Source: Eubacteriales bacterium (GTDB taxonomy: Bacteria > Bacillota > Clostridia > Oscillospirales > Oscillospiraceae). Taken from it: 64,000 nt of DNA. The translations under genes were made by a program, and so were the position numbers. The DNA is taken from contig JAUNNH010000001.1 of the NCBI GenBank assembly GCA_030531505.1, positions 124,001 through 188,000 of the forward strand. The letters run 5' to 3'. Positions within the stretch are counted from its first letter, which is position 1. The number at the start of each line of letters is the position of its first letter. Under the pieces are notes generated by a model. It was not told where the DNA came from, ran no database searches, and saw only the letters and a list, made by a program, of their open reading frames with translations. Shown here piece by piece: positions 7,980 to 16,200 of the stretch.

Positions 7980-9097
7980 CAGAAGAAAAAGAAACGACTG
8001 TCCTCAACACATCTGTTGGCGCAGATGCAGGACAGCCGAATCAAAACCTTTGTGATGACAGTTTAGCAGATTCTCTCGAAGAATACAATAGATATTTTCG
8101 CCAGCTGAACGATCCCTCATACTTGCCGACTGTATCTATGAGAGAGCTGTATGAAACCGCGTATGAGAGCAAGCCGCCGCTGATCGACGGCCTGCTCTTT
8201 CCCGGAACCTATCTTCTGGTCGGCGCGCCGAAGCTGGGAAAGAGTTTCTTGGTCGCACAGCTCGCCTACCATGTCAGTACCGGGACGCCGCTCTGGAACT
8301 ACCCTGTGAGGAAAGGAACGGTTTTGTATCTGGCGCTGGAGGATGATAACCAGCGTCTGCAGAGCCGGCTGTATCAAATGTTCGATATGGAGATCGCGGA
8401 TCAGCTCTATTTTGCAACACGAGCGCGACAACTCGGAAAAGGATTGGACGAGCAGCTGGAGCGTTTTGTCCGCGAGCACCCGGATACCAGACTTAATATC
8501 ATCGACACCTTGCAAAAGGTTCGTGAGATCGGCGGTGAGGCGTACAGCTACGCAAGCGACTACGATATCATTACCCGGCTGAAAAGCTTTGCCGATTGCC
8601 GCGGTTTGTGCCTGATCCTGGTGCATCACACCCGCAAGCAAAAAGCGGACGATGTGTTCGATATGATCTCTGGCACAAATGGTTTGCTCGGTGCAGCGGA
8701 TGGAGCATTTCTTCTGCAGAAACCCAAGCGCACCGCAAACGAGGCCACGCTGGACATTTCCGGCAGAGACCAGCAGGACCAGAGGCTTCATCTGTTTCGG
8801 AATGAGGAAAAGCTGTGTTGGGAGTTGGAGCGATGTGAAACCGAATTGTGGAAGGCCCCACCGGAAGCACTCCTGGATGCTGTCGCCGGACTCGTAAACA
8901 TCGAACGGCCGGAATGGACCGGGAGTCCGACAGAGCTGGTCGAAGCGCTTGCAGTAGACATGAAAGCAAACGCACTGACCATGAAGCTGAATGTCAACAC
9001 AGGGCGCTTATATCGCGAGCATGGTGTCCGCTACTGGAACAGCAGGACGCACGATGGGCGAAAGATCGTTTTGCGGTATGAGCCGGAGAGCGCGTGA
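7976..9097 (+). CDS. RepA-like RecA-fold ATPase (element replication)
   Basis: A 373-residue AAA_25/RepA-type ATPase. Walker A is GAPKLGKS (83-90), a Walker B-like strand LNIIDTL follows near residue 174, and a sensor-like LCLILVHHTRKQ strand near 220. The C-terminal part (about 300-370) looks like a small winged helix (NALTMKLNVNTGRLY). Relatives are hexameric replicative helicases of plasmids and mobile elements. It starts inside the previous gene (ATGA) and is followed at once by GTGACG iterons, which supports a role in autonomous replication of the excised circle. Confidence 0.85.
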   Translation: MTEEKETTVLNTSVGADAGQPNQNLCDDSLADSLEEYNRYFRQLNDPSYLPTVSMRELYETAYESKPPLIDGLLFPGTYLLVGAPKLGKSFLVAQLAYHVSTGTPLWNYPVRKGTVLYLALEDDNQRLQSRLYQMFDMEIADQLYFATRARQLGKGLDEQLERFVREHPDTRLNIIDTLQKVREIGGEAYSYASDYDIITRLKSFADCRGLCLILVHHTRKQKADDVFDMISGTNGLLGAADGAFLLQKPKRTANEATLDISGRDQQDQRLHLFRNEEKLCWELERCETELWKAPPEALLDAVAGLVNIERPEWTGSPTELVEALAVDMKANALTMKLNVNTGRLYREHGVRYWNSRTHDGRKIVLRYEPESA

Positions 9098-9177
9098 CGA
9101 TGTGTGACGGTCGTGACGATGTTTTCGGCAGCGGGTACGGTATCCAAAACACCGTCACCATCGACACGGATCGTCAC
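9094..9177. other. Iteron region, candidate replication origin (oriV)
   Basis: Hexamer GTGACG occurs three times in direct orientation (9094, 9104, 9113) and twice inverted as CGTCAC (9153, 9172) in 84 bp directly after the RepA-like gene. Spacing of about 10 bp for the direct copies puts them on one helix face. Short ORFs crossing this area look like chance frames. Confidence 0.55.
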
Positions 9178-9283
9178 AGGGAGCGGAGGAAAGGTCAAGG
9201 GGGCATACCTGCGGGTGGAGATTTCCGAAAGGAAATACGACCCGAACCCCTTGAGCTTTTCTCACGGAAAACACTCGCGCAAC

Positions 9284-9394
9284 GGAGGGGAAAGAGAATG
9301 CTTTCCCCTCCTGCCTAACAGCGAGTGACGCGGCTCTTTATGCTTGCAAAATGAAAGCATTGTCATGATGGCCATGCTTTCAAATTGCAAGCAT
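9284..9394. repeat. Two large inverted repeats downstream of the iterons
   Basis: First, a perfect 11-bp hairpin GGAGGGGAAAG/CTTTCCCCTCC (9284-9294 and 9301-9311). Second, 21-bp arms (9340-9360 and 9374-9394) that are complementary except for two positions, around a 13-base spacer. They lie in the 490-base gene-free gap between the ATPase and the relaxase. Single-strand origin, primase loading or relaxosome roles are possible. Confidence 0.7.
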
Positions 9395-9503
9395 GGATCG
9401 GCGCGCGGGTGCAGCGGCGATCCGGTGAAGGGGTACAGGGGAAACGGGTGTTCCCCCTGTGCTCTCGGCAGAGCCCACGGCACTTTGCAACCCTATGGGG
9501 CTG

Positions 9504-9547
9504 AAAGTGTCATAGTGGGTTACACACTTTGAAAAAGTCGTGTAACC
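9504..9547 (+). other. Candidate origin of transfer (oriT)
   Basis: Nested inverted repeats 43 bases before the relaxase gene: AAAGTGT/ACACTTT (9504-9510 and 9524-9530) and a longer hairpin GGTTACACACTTT (9518-9530) with AAAGT and GTGTAACC (9534-9538 and 9540-9547), broken by one bulged C. MOBV origins characteristically lie just upstream of mob and carry such overlapping repeats; the nick site cannot be placed. Confidence 0.6.
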
Positions 9548-9589
9548 GCGCCCTGCTTTACCGTCGCATGGAAAGGAAGTGAGAAACGT

Positions 9590-10897
9590 ATGAATGATAA
9601 AAACTACAGTGTGGCCCGCGTCGAGCAGCACACGAAGGCGAGCATCGGAAAATCCGAGCGCCATATCGAGCGCAAGAACGAGAGCTACGAAAATATGAAT
9701 GTCGATTTGTCCCGGACGCCCATGAATGTCCACTACCAAAGCTGCGGCGATCTGACCTACAACGCCCATCTGGATAAGCTAGTGGAAGAAGGCAGTATCT
9801 CTCTCCGGGGCTTGAAGAAGGATGCAAAGGTGTTCGATGAAATGATCTTCGATGTGAACACCGCCTATTTCGAGGAACGCGGCGGCTATGAATATGCCTG
9901 TCGGTTTTATGAAGAGGCGTTCCGCTTTGCTCAGAAGGAGTATGGCTCGGAGAACATTGTCTCCGCCGTCATGCACGCTGACGAGCTGAACACTGCGCTG
10001 ACAGAACAGTTAGGCCATCCGGTCTACCACTACCATATGCACGTTGTCGCGTTGCCGGTGGTTGATAAAGAAGTCCTCTGGACAAAAAGGTGCAAAGACC
10101 TGGCGCTGGTAGGAACAGTCAAAGAGGTTATCCATCAGATCAGCCACTCCAAAAAATGGGCTTCACCGAAGATCACGGACGAGAACGGCCGCACACAGAT
10201 TATCAAATCCTACAGTCTGCTGCAAGACCGTTTTTTCGAGCATATGCGGGACGCCGGATTTGAGGACTTTGAGCGCGGAGAGCGCGGCAGCACAGCCCAG
10301 CACCTTTCGGTCACGGAGTTCAAGGTCAAAAAGGAGGCAGAACGGCTGGACAACCTGGAAACTACCGTTGCATTTATGGAGAACAGTATCAGTTTCCTCG
10401 AAGGACAGACAGAGGAAGCCCAAAAGAAAGCCGACAAAGCGCAGGCGCGGGTGGACAAGCTTGTCCCCAAGATGGAACAGATCGAAGACCTGGCCCGCAA
10501 ATATACCAACGATGCGGATCAGGTGCTTCCTCCGCCGGATGTGCTGGAATCCGCCAAGTCGTACCGGGAGAAAAAGGCAATGCCCCTGTACCGGAAGATC
10601 ATCGGTGTGCTGCGGAATCTATTCGACAAGTATCTGACGCTGAAACATGACTATGAGGATCTGCAGCGTAAATACGAACGGGAGATCGACAGCGGAAATC
10701 AAATGAAAAAGACGATCAAGCGCTTGAATGAGGAAAAGGACAGCCAATCCGGGATCGTTGCCAAGTTCTACGCCCTGTGCCGCGGCTTCGGAGAAGAGTA
10801 TATCGAATCCCAGGCCATGGGCATTCTGGAACGAGAGGCAATGGAACGACAGCAGAAAAAGCTCACCCGCAAGCGGCATGACCGGGATGCAAGGTAA
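9590..10897 (+). CDS. mob: MOBV-family relaxase (plasmid mobilization/recombination protein)
   Basis: A 435-residue relaxase of the Mob/Pre type. The conserved MOBV metal and catalytic motif is present as MHADE (His129, Asp131, Glu132) followed by HYHMHVVALP (His147, His149, His151). The N-terminal segment with SVARVEQHTKASIGKSERH matches motif I of the family. The C-terminal third (about residues 265-435) is strongly charged and predicted coiled coil. The protein nicks oriT and leads the DNA strand into a helper-encoded conjugation channel. The start ATG is preceded by GGAAGTGAG. It ends the mobility module; cargo genes follow. Confidence 0.93.
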   Translation: MNDKNYSVARVEQHTKASIGKSERHIERKNESYENMNVDLSRTPMNVHYQSCGDLTYNAHLDKLVEEGSISLRGLKKDAKVFDEMIFDVNTAYFEERGGYEYACRFYEEAFRFAQKEYGSENIVSAVMHADELNTALTEQLGHPVYHYHMHVVALPVVDKEVLWTKRCKDLALVGTVKEVIHQISHSKKWASPKITDENGRTQIIKSYSLLQDRFFEHMRDAGFEDFERGERGSTAQHLSVTEFKVKKEAERLDNLETTVAFMENSISFLEGQTEEAQKKADKAQARVDKLVPKMEQIEDLARKYTNDADQVLPPPDVLESAKSYREKKAMPLYRKIIGVLRNLFDKYLTLKHDYEDLQRKYEREIDSGNQMKKTIKRLNEEKDSQSGIVAKFYALCRGFGEEYIESQAMGILEREAMERQQKKLTRKRHDRDAR

Positions 10898-11048
10898 AGG
10901 GCGGTCTTTTTTGACCTACCACACAGCATGACCAAATGGTGTTTTTCACCCGGCCGGCCAAAGCGTCTTGACCTGCAGTTGTTGAATACTTGCAAGAGGA
11001 AACACAGGAAATAATAGTGCACAGGCTACTTGCCTTTCAATTCTCTCC

Positions 11049-11064
11049 CTTACGTTTTCGTAAG
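11049..11064. promoter_or_regulatory. Candidate response-regulator operator 1
   Basis: 16-bp palindrome CTTACGTTTTCGTAAG about 80 bases before the response-regulator gene. The same 16-mer in opposite orientation is at 12647-12662, before the ABC transporter operon. See that entry. Confidence 0.65.
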
Positions 11065-11067
11065 ATT

Positions 11068-11108
11068 GCCCCGCTGTCGTTGAAAGCGGGGCATTTTTCG
11101 TATATAAT
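11068..11108 (+). promoter_or_regulatory. Terminator overlapping the two-component system promoter
   Basis: GCCCCGCT/AGCGGGGC (11068-11075 and 11085-11092) followed by TTTTT ends upstream transcription. Overlapping it, TTGAAA (11080-11085), 17 bp and TATAAT (11103-11108) form the likely promoter of the response-regulator gene. Confidence 0.72.
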
Positions 11109-11144
11109 CCTAGCAAGAGATCACACCTCTTTTGGGAGGATGCT

Positions 11145-11798
11145 ATGCAAACAACGATCCTGCTTGTCGAGGACGATGCCGTTTTGCGCCGTGGGCTCGC
11201 GGAGCTGTTTACCCGCGAGGGCTACCGGGTGATCGAAGCCGCGTCCGTGCGTGAGGCAAAGGAAAAACTGAATAGCGAAGTGCAGGCCGTAGTGCTGGAC
11301 GTTGGCCTCCCAGACGGCGACGGGGTCACGCTCTGCCGCGCATGGCGGGAGGCCGGAGAGCAGAGGCCGATCCTGTTCCTCACGGCAAAAGACGAGGAGC
11401 TGGACGTGGTACGCGCGCTGGACTCCGGCGGAAACGACTATGTGACCAAGCCCTTTCGGATGCAGGAGCTGCTTTCCCGCGTCCGTGTCCTTTTGCGCAG
11501 CGCAAAGCCCCAGACCGTTCAGCGCGACAGCTTTACCGTTGACGAGAGCAAAATGCAGATCGTCAAGGACGGCACTCCGCTGCCTTTGACGCTGACGGAA
11601 TACAAGATCGTAAAAATGCTGATGGAGCGTCGGGGCGTTGTGCCGCGGAATCTTCTTCTGGAAGTCCTGTGGGACGACGGGAGCAAGTTCATCGACGACA
11701 ACACCTTATCCGTTCACATGAGCCGCCTGCGCGAGAAGATCGGCGCGGAGCATATCAAGACGATCCGGGGAGTGGGGTATCAATGGTCGGATACATGA
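11145..11798 (+). CDS. OmpR-family response regulator
   Basis: A 217-residue two-domain regulator. The receiver has the acidic pair Glu9-Asp10, phospho-acceptor Asp52 (in VLDVGLPDGDG), the Thr of FLTAK and the Lys of YVTKPF. The C-terminal winged helix (about 125-215) has the OmpR/PhoB pattern ending IKTIRGVGYQW. A GGGAGGA site precedes the ATG. It overlaps the kinase gene and should control the adjacent ABC transporter operon, probably through the 16-bp palindromes at 11049 and 12647. Confidence 0.95.
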   Translation: MQTTILLVEDDAVLRRGLAELFTREGYRVIEAASVREAKEKLNSEVQAVVLDVGLPDGDGVTLCRAWREAGEQRPILFLTAKDEELDVVRALDSGGNDYVTKPFRMQELLSRVRVLLRSAKPQTVQRDSFTVDESKMQIVKDGTPLPLTLTEYKIVKMLMERRGVVPRNLLLEVLWDDGSKFIDDNTLSVHMSRLREKIGAEHIKTIRGVGYQWSDT

Positions 11799-12661
11799 TT
11801 TCAGCCGTCCTCCTGCTTGTCGTGATCGTGCTGGCCGTGAAGCTCCTGTTGCAAAGGAAGCGCCTGCGGGACTTGGCCGAATCTATGGAGGACTATTTGA
11901 ACCAGGGCGGCGAGCCTGCGCCGTTTTCTCTCCGCGAGGACACGGTCGCTCCCGTGGAGAACGCTGCCTCGGAGCTGGAAAACCGCATTGCGGTACTGAC
12001 GGAACGGCTGCGAGAGGAAAACGAGCGTACCAGCTCCCTTACGGCGGACATTTCCCATCAGCTCAAGACGCCCCTTGCCTCCTTGCGCCTGTTTGTGGAG
12101 ATGGACGAGAGCGCACACATGGCCGAAGAACTCGGCCAGATCGAGCGCATGGAAAGGCTGATCGGCAGTCTCCTGCGGCTGGAAAAGCTCTGCGCGGACG
12201 GATATGTGTTTTCCTTTGCCGAGCATCCGATCCGCCCGCTGATCGAGGGCGTATGGGACGAGCTGCACGCCCTTTGGCCGGGCAAGCAGCTTTCTATCGA
12301 GGGAGACGCTCTGATCCGTTGTGACGAAAAATGGCTTGGGGAGGCCTTCCGAAACCTCCTCAAAAACGCCTGTGAGCACACAGCGGAGGATGGTCAAATT
12401 TGGGTTATACTTGAACAGACAGAGCACGCCTTCTATTGTTCCGTCGAGGATAACGGCGGCGGTGTACGGGAGAAAGATTTGCCGCACCTATTTGAGCGAT
12501 TCTATCGCTCAGAGGATCAGGCACAAAGCGGCTCCGGCCTGGGTCTTGCCATTGTGAAAGAGATCGTGTACCGGCACCACGGGCATGTCAGCGCTGAGGA
12601 CACGAGAAACGGACTGCGGATCAATTTGGAGATTCCGATCCTCAACCTTACGAAAACGTAA
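11783..12661 (+). CDS. Sensor histidine kinase without an extracellular sensor
   Basis: A 292-residue kinase. The ATG at 11783 follows GGAGTGGGG; an alternative ATG at 11795 overlaps the regulator stop as ATGA. A single membrane helix (about residues 4-23) is followed directly by a linker and the dimerisation domain with phospho-acceptor His92 (DISHQLKTPLAS), then the ATPase domain with N-box (FRNLLKNACEHT), G1 (VEDNGGGV) and G2 (GSGLGLAIV). The lack of a sensor domain fits kinases that read the activity of a partner ABC transporter, as in Bce-type peptide-resistance systems; the pairing here is inferred from gene order. Confidence 0.93.
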   Translation: MVGYMISAVLLLVVIVLAVKLLLQRKRLRDLAESMEDYLNQGGEPAPFSLREDTVAPVENAASELENRIAVLTERLREENERTSSLTADISHQLKTPLASLRLFVEMDESAHMAEELGQIERMERLIGSLLRLEKLCADGYVFSFAEHPIRPLIEGVWDELHALWPGKQLSIEGDALIRCDEKWLGEAFRNLLKNACEHTAEDGQIWVILEQTEHAFYCSVEDNGGGVREKDLPHLFERFYRSEDQAQSGSGLGLAIVKEIVYRHHGHVSAEDTRNGLRINLEIPILNLTKT

Positions 12662-12662
12662 G
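12647..12662. promoter_or_regulatory. Candidate response-regulator operator 2
   Basis: CTTACGAAAACGTAAG is the exact reverse complement of the 16-mer at 11049-11064 and overlaps the end of the kinase gene, about 40 bp before a TATGAT box (12695-12700) and 90 bp before the ABC ATPase start. Confidence 0.65.
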
Positions 12663-12698
12663 GTAAAAGTCACCGAAAAGTAAGATTGACCTTGTATG

Positions 12699-12734
12699 AT
12701 ACAGCCAAAGGGCAAAACCGCTCTTTGGCTGTAT
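12699..12734 (+). other. 12-bp hairpin in the leader of the ABC operon
   Basis: Perfect stem ATACAGCCAAAG/CTTTGGCTGTAT (12699-12710 and 12723-12734) with a 12-base loop and no T-run, ending 16 bases before the ABC ATPase start. It may stabilise or attenuate the mRNA between the two-component and transporter genes. Confidence 0.6.
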
Positions 12735-12750
12735 TGATGGAGGAATCTAT

Positions 12751-13437
12751 ATGAACATTATCAGCTGTGAAAATCTGACCAAGACCTACGGCAGCGCCGC
12801 CGCGCCTGTTCATGCGCTGCAGGACGTGAGCCTCACCTTTGAGCAGGGCTCCTTTACCGCGATTACCGGCAAATCCGGCAGCGGCAAATCCACGCTTCTG
12901 CATCTGCTCAGCGGGCTGGACAGGCCGACCAGCGGCGAGGTCATCTATCAAGGGAAGAATCTCTTTTCCTACAACGACAACCAGCTTTCGGTGCTGCGCC
13001 GTCGCCGCTTCGGTTTCGTGTTCCAGAGCTATAACCTTGTCCGGGAACTGACGGCACAGGAGAACATCCTGTTGCCCGTGATGCTGGATGGACGCAAGCC
13101 GGACGAGGCGCACATCGGCCATCTGATCGAGCTGCTTGGTATTGAGGATCGTCTTTCCCATCTGCCCGGCGCCATGAGCGGCGGCCAGCAGCAGCGGGTG
13201 TGTATTGCCCGCGCCCTTTCAAACAAACCCGCGATCCTGTTTGCAGACGAGCCCACCGGCAACCTGGACGGCAAGACCGGGCGCGAGGTACTGTCCCTCA
13301 TGCGCACTGTGGGCAAGGAGCTTGGAATCACGCTCATCATGGTCACGCATGATATCACTGTGGCAGAGCAGGCCGAGCGCGTGATCCGTCTGGAGGACGG
13401 CCAGGTGGCCGAGGACAGCGGGGCGGTGAGCATATGA
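12751..13437 (+). CDS. ABC transporter ATP-binding protein (MacB/LolD type)
   Basis: A 228-residue ATPase with Walker A GKSGSGKST (about residues 39-47), Q-loop near 93, signature MSGGQQQRV (about 143-151), Walker B ILFADEP and the H-loop His of VTHD. The sequence style (FxxQSYNL, TGNLD) is that of the family that pairs with FtsX-like permeases for export of peptides, lipoproteins or drugs. A GGAGG site lies nine bases before the ATG, and the stop overlaps the permease start by ATGA. Confidence 0.95.
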   Translation: MNIISCENLTKTYGSAAAPVHALQDVSLTFEQGSFTAITGKSGSGKSTLLHLLSGLDRPTSGEVIYQGKNLFSYNDNQLSVLRRRRFGFVFQSYNLVRELTAQENILLPVMLDGRKPDEAHIGHLIELLGIEDRLSHLPGAMSGGQQQRVCIARALSNKPAILFADEPTGNLDGKTGREVLSLMRTVGKELGITLIMVTHDITVAEQAERVIRLEDGQVAEDSGAVSI

Positions 13438-16199
13438 AGCAGCTCAGCATCAACCACATTTCTGCCGCCTCGATCCGCGCCAACCGCAAGACTTACGTCA
13501 GCCTCGCCGCCGGGATCGTGCTTGCGGTGGTACTGGCAACGGTCATGACGCTCTGTGCCTTTGGACTCATCGAAGCCCGGGAGCAGCAGGTCGTGCAGAC
13601 CGTGGGTCATACAGACTGTGTTTTGCTGGACGAGCCGGACATTACAGACGAATCCTTGCGACAGAGCGGCTTGTTTGACAGGATCGGGCATCAGTTCGTC
13701 GCCGCCTCGATCAAGGACAGCAACGTATATCTGGGTTATCTGGACGAGGCGGGACAGGACATTCTCTGCCGCGCCCTGGCCGAAGGGCGTATGCCGGAAG
13801 CCAGAGGTGAGATCGCCATCGAGCGCAGCGCGCTGGAAAAACTGCGGCTGGAAGCGGAAGTGGGCGACACGGTGACCTGGACGCTGCTGCCCGTGGACGG
13901 AGTGGAAGAAGAACGCAGCTTTACTATCGTGGGTATTCTTCGGGAGCAATCCGGGGCGCTGGACGTGAGCGGCTTCGCCTGGTCCTCCGATGGCGTTCTG
14001 AACTGGCCTTCGGCGCTCATTTCTCCCGAAGAATCCTTTGCAACCGGCCGTCTCGTGCAGCACCGCGCCATGACCTACGCCCCCTTTGCTTCTCTCTCCC
14101 AGGTGGAGAAGCGCTATGACTATGGCTGTTTCTTCGGCGTAAGCCGCACCCAGGCCGCAGTTTATCCCGTCGATCCCGCCGATACCGATATGGCGGCGTA
14201 CACACAGTTGACGGGTATGCTGCTCATTCTCGGCGGTGCGCTGCTGCTGGCGGTCTGCATCGGTATCTCCTCGGCGATGGAGGGGGTGCTCGCCTCCAAG
14301 ACCGAAGAGATCGGGATGCTGCGTGCTGTCGGCGCGACCAGGCGGCAGATCCGGCGCATTTTCGGACGCGACGCCTGGCTGCTTAGTCTCGTGGCGCTGC
14401 CTGTCGGCTTGCTGATCGGTCTTGCGGTCACATGGCTCCTTTGCCGCATGGCGCCGGACGAAATGGTCTTTGCCCCTCGTCTCTGGCTACTGTTTCCGAT
14501 CCTGCTCATTTCCGCGCTATGTATTGTGATCGCGTCCGGCCTCCCTCTGCGCCGGGCGTCCAGGCAAATGCCCATGGGCGTACTGCGTGATACGGCGCTG
14601 CTGCGCAAGGCGGGCAGCTTCAAGAGCAAAAGCAGCTTTCACGCTACCCAGCTGATCGCTGCGAGGCAGCTGCGTATCCATCCCTGGAGGCAGATCGGCG
14701 CCGCCCTGCTGGTGGCGGCCACTCTTATCTGCGCCGCGATTATTGGTGAGCAAAGCTACGATGCGGTGGCGGAGTTTGCACGCAGCCGACCGGTGGCCTT
14801 CTCGCTGACAAACCAGAAAGCGACCTTCTCCAACATGCCCTTTTCTGTGGTGCGGCCGGAGGTGCAGCTAAGTGAACAGGACGTGGCGCAGGTTCGAAAT
14901 CTCCAGCTGGTGGACTATGCCAGCCTGGAGGCGGAAACAAAGGTCAATATGCTTCTTTACGGTGAGGTGCCGGATTACTTTCTGCCCTTTACAGGCGGCA
15001 TCCTCGGCCAAGGGACGGACGGGGACGCCACCTGGATCTACAACATCTTCGGCGGAGGCAGCGGTCTGAACTATCTCAGTATTTCGCCGGACGACCCGGA
15101 GCCTCCGGCCCCGGGGAAGGACGCCAGTACGACCGAACGGCAGCAGAGCAGAGCATGGGAACAATATCGCCAGATGCGCGCCCTCATGGAGGCGCAGGGG
15201 CTGGCGGGAAAGCCGGTACGCTTCACGCTCTATGTCACCGATCTAAGCCGGGTGGATTACGCCGACCGGATCGCCGAGGGCAAGGTGGATCTGGCAGCCA
15301 TCGACGCCGGACAGCAGGTGCTGGTCTACGCGCCGACCTATCATCTTTTCCGTCTGGAGGACGGGATGCGCATCGCCGCCGCCTCGGACGCCTGGGGCCG
15401 CGCGGCGTCTGAGGCGGAATTTGAAAACGACTTTTTTCACGCGGGCCAGACGCTGGAGCTGGTGCAGTTTGTACAAGAGCACCTGTTTGACGATATGAGC
15501 GAAGAGGCTCTGCGAACGAACTTTGCGCAGTTAACAAGGCACGATGCCTCGGTCACCGTCGGTGCCGTTTTGAACGGCAAACCGATCCGCAACAGTGAGG
15601 TTTGTATTTTAACTACAGAGGCCGGCGCAAAAGCGCTGGGCTTTGAAATGACAGAAATCACCGGCATGGAAATTTCTCTGACGCAGGACGTGGACAGGGA
15701 GACGGAGCAGGCGCTGGAAAAGCGTCTGGAGCGGATCGCCATGCGCGGCGATATGACGCTCTTCAACTGGCTGCAGAGCTGGCGGGATGAGGTCGCCTCT
15801 ATTCGCTCCGCCATGGGCCTGTTTGCGGCTATGCTGCTCCTATTCTTCACGGTCGCTGTCGCCATGCAGGTGGGCAATGCCGGGCGGCGCATCCGCGCGG
15901 ACGCCCGTATGATCGGTACGCTCCGTGCCGTGGGCGCGGATGAGAAAGCTCTGCTGGGCTGCTACCGTCTGCCGCTGCTGTTGACCACCGGCATCGGCGC
16001 TGTTTTGGGTGCCGGTGCGTACATCGCTGTTGCGATTTGGTATCATGCGCAAACGACGATGCACATGCACACGATCCCTGTCCTTGCCGCCATGCTGATC
16101 CTCGCCGCTCTTTGCGCTCTGTGCTGCCTTGCCGGGCTGCGGATGCGGCTGAAAGGCGTGTTGGATCAGAGTATCGTTGAGAACATTCGGGAGCTGTGA
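13434..16199 (+). CDS. FtsX-like ABC permease with two large extracellular domains
   Basis: A 921-residue permease predicted to have eight membrane helices in two FtsX halves. TM1 (about 22-45) is followed by an outside domain (about 46-255), then TM2-TM4 (about 260-367). TM5 (about 423-445) is followed by a second, larger outside domain (about 446-780), then TM6-TM8 (about 789-908). The EEIGMLRAVGATRRQIRRIF and DARMIGTLRAVGADEKALLG segments are the cytoplasmic coupling motifs typical of FtsX permeases. It works with the ATPase encoded by the overlapping upstream gene. Substrate unknown; peptide-antibiotic export or sensing is suggested by the adjacent two-component system. Confidence 0.93.
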   Translation: MKQLSINHISAASIRANRKTYVSLAAGIVLAVVLATVMTLCAFGLIEAREQQVVQTVGHTDCVLLDEPDITDESLRQSGLFDRIGHQFVAASIKDSNVYLGYLDEAGQDILCRALAEGRMPEARGEIAIERSALEKLRLEAEVGDTVTWTLLPVDGVEEERSFTIVGILREQSGALDVSGFAWSSDGVLNWPSALISPEESFATGRLVQHRAMTYAPFASLSQVEKRYDYGCFFGVSRTQAAVYPVDPADTDMAAYTQLTGMLLILGGALLLAVCIGISSAMEGVLASKTEEIGMLRAVGATRRQIRRIFGRDAWLLSLVALPVGLLIGLAVTWLLCRMAPDEMVFAPRLWLLFPILLISALCIVIASGLPLRRASRQMPMGVLRDTALLRKAGSFKSKSSFHATQLIAARQLRIHPWRQIGAALLVAATLICAAIIGEQSYDAVAEFARSRPVAFSLTNQKATFSNMPFSVVRPEVQLSEQDVAQVRNLQLVDYASLEAETKVNMLLYGEVPDYFLPFTGGILGQGTDGDATWIYNIFGGGSGLNYLSISPDDPEPPAPGKDASTTERQQSRAWEQYRQMRALMEAQGLAGKPVRFTLYVTDLSRVDYADRIAEGKVDLAAIDAGQQVLVYAPTYHLFRLEDGMRIAAASDAWGRAASEAEFENDFFHAGQTLELVQFVQEHLFDDMSEEALRTNFAQLTRHDASVTVGAVLNGKPIRNSEVCILTTEAGAKALGFEMTEITGMEISLTQDVDRETEQALEKRLERIAMRGDMTLFNWLQSWRDEVASIRSAMGLFAAMLLLFFTVAVAMQVGNAGRRIRADARMIGTLRAVGADEKALLGCYRLPLLLTTGIGAVLGAGAYIAVAIWYHAQTTMHMHTIPVLAAMLILAALCALCCLAGLRMRLKGVLDQSIVENIREL

Positions 16200-16200
16200 T

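Noticed and set aside
9104-9328. 74-codon frames after the RepA-like gene
   Set aside because: They cover the iterons and a perfect hairpin; two competing frames of equal length suggest chance.
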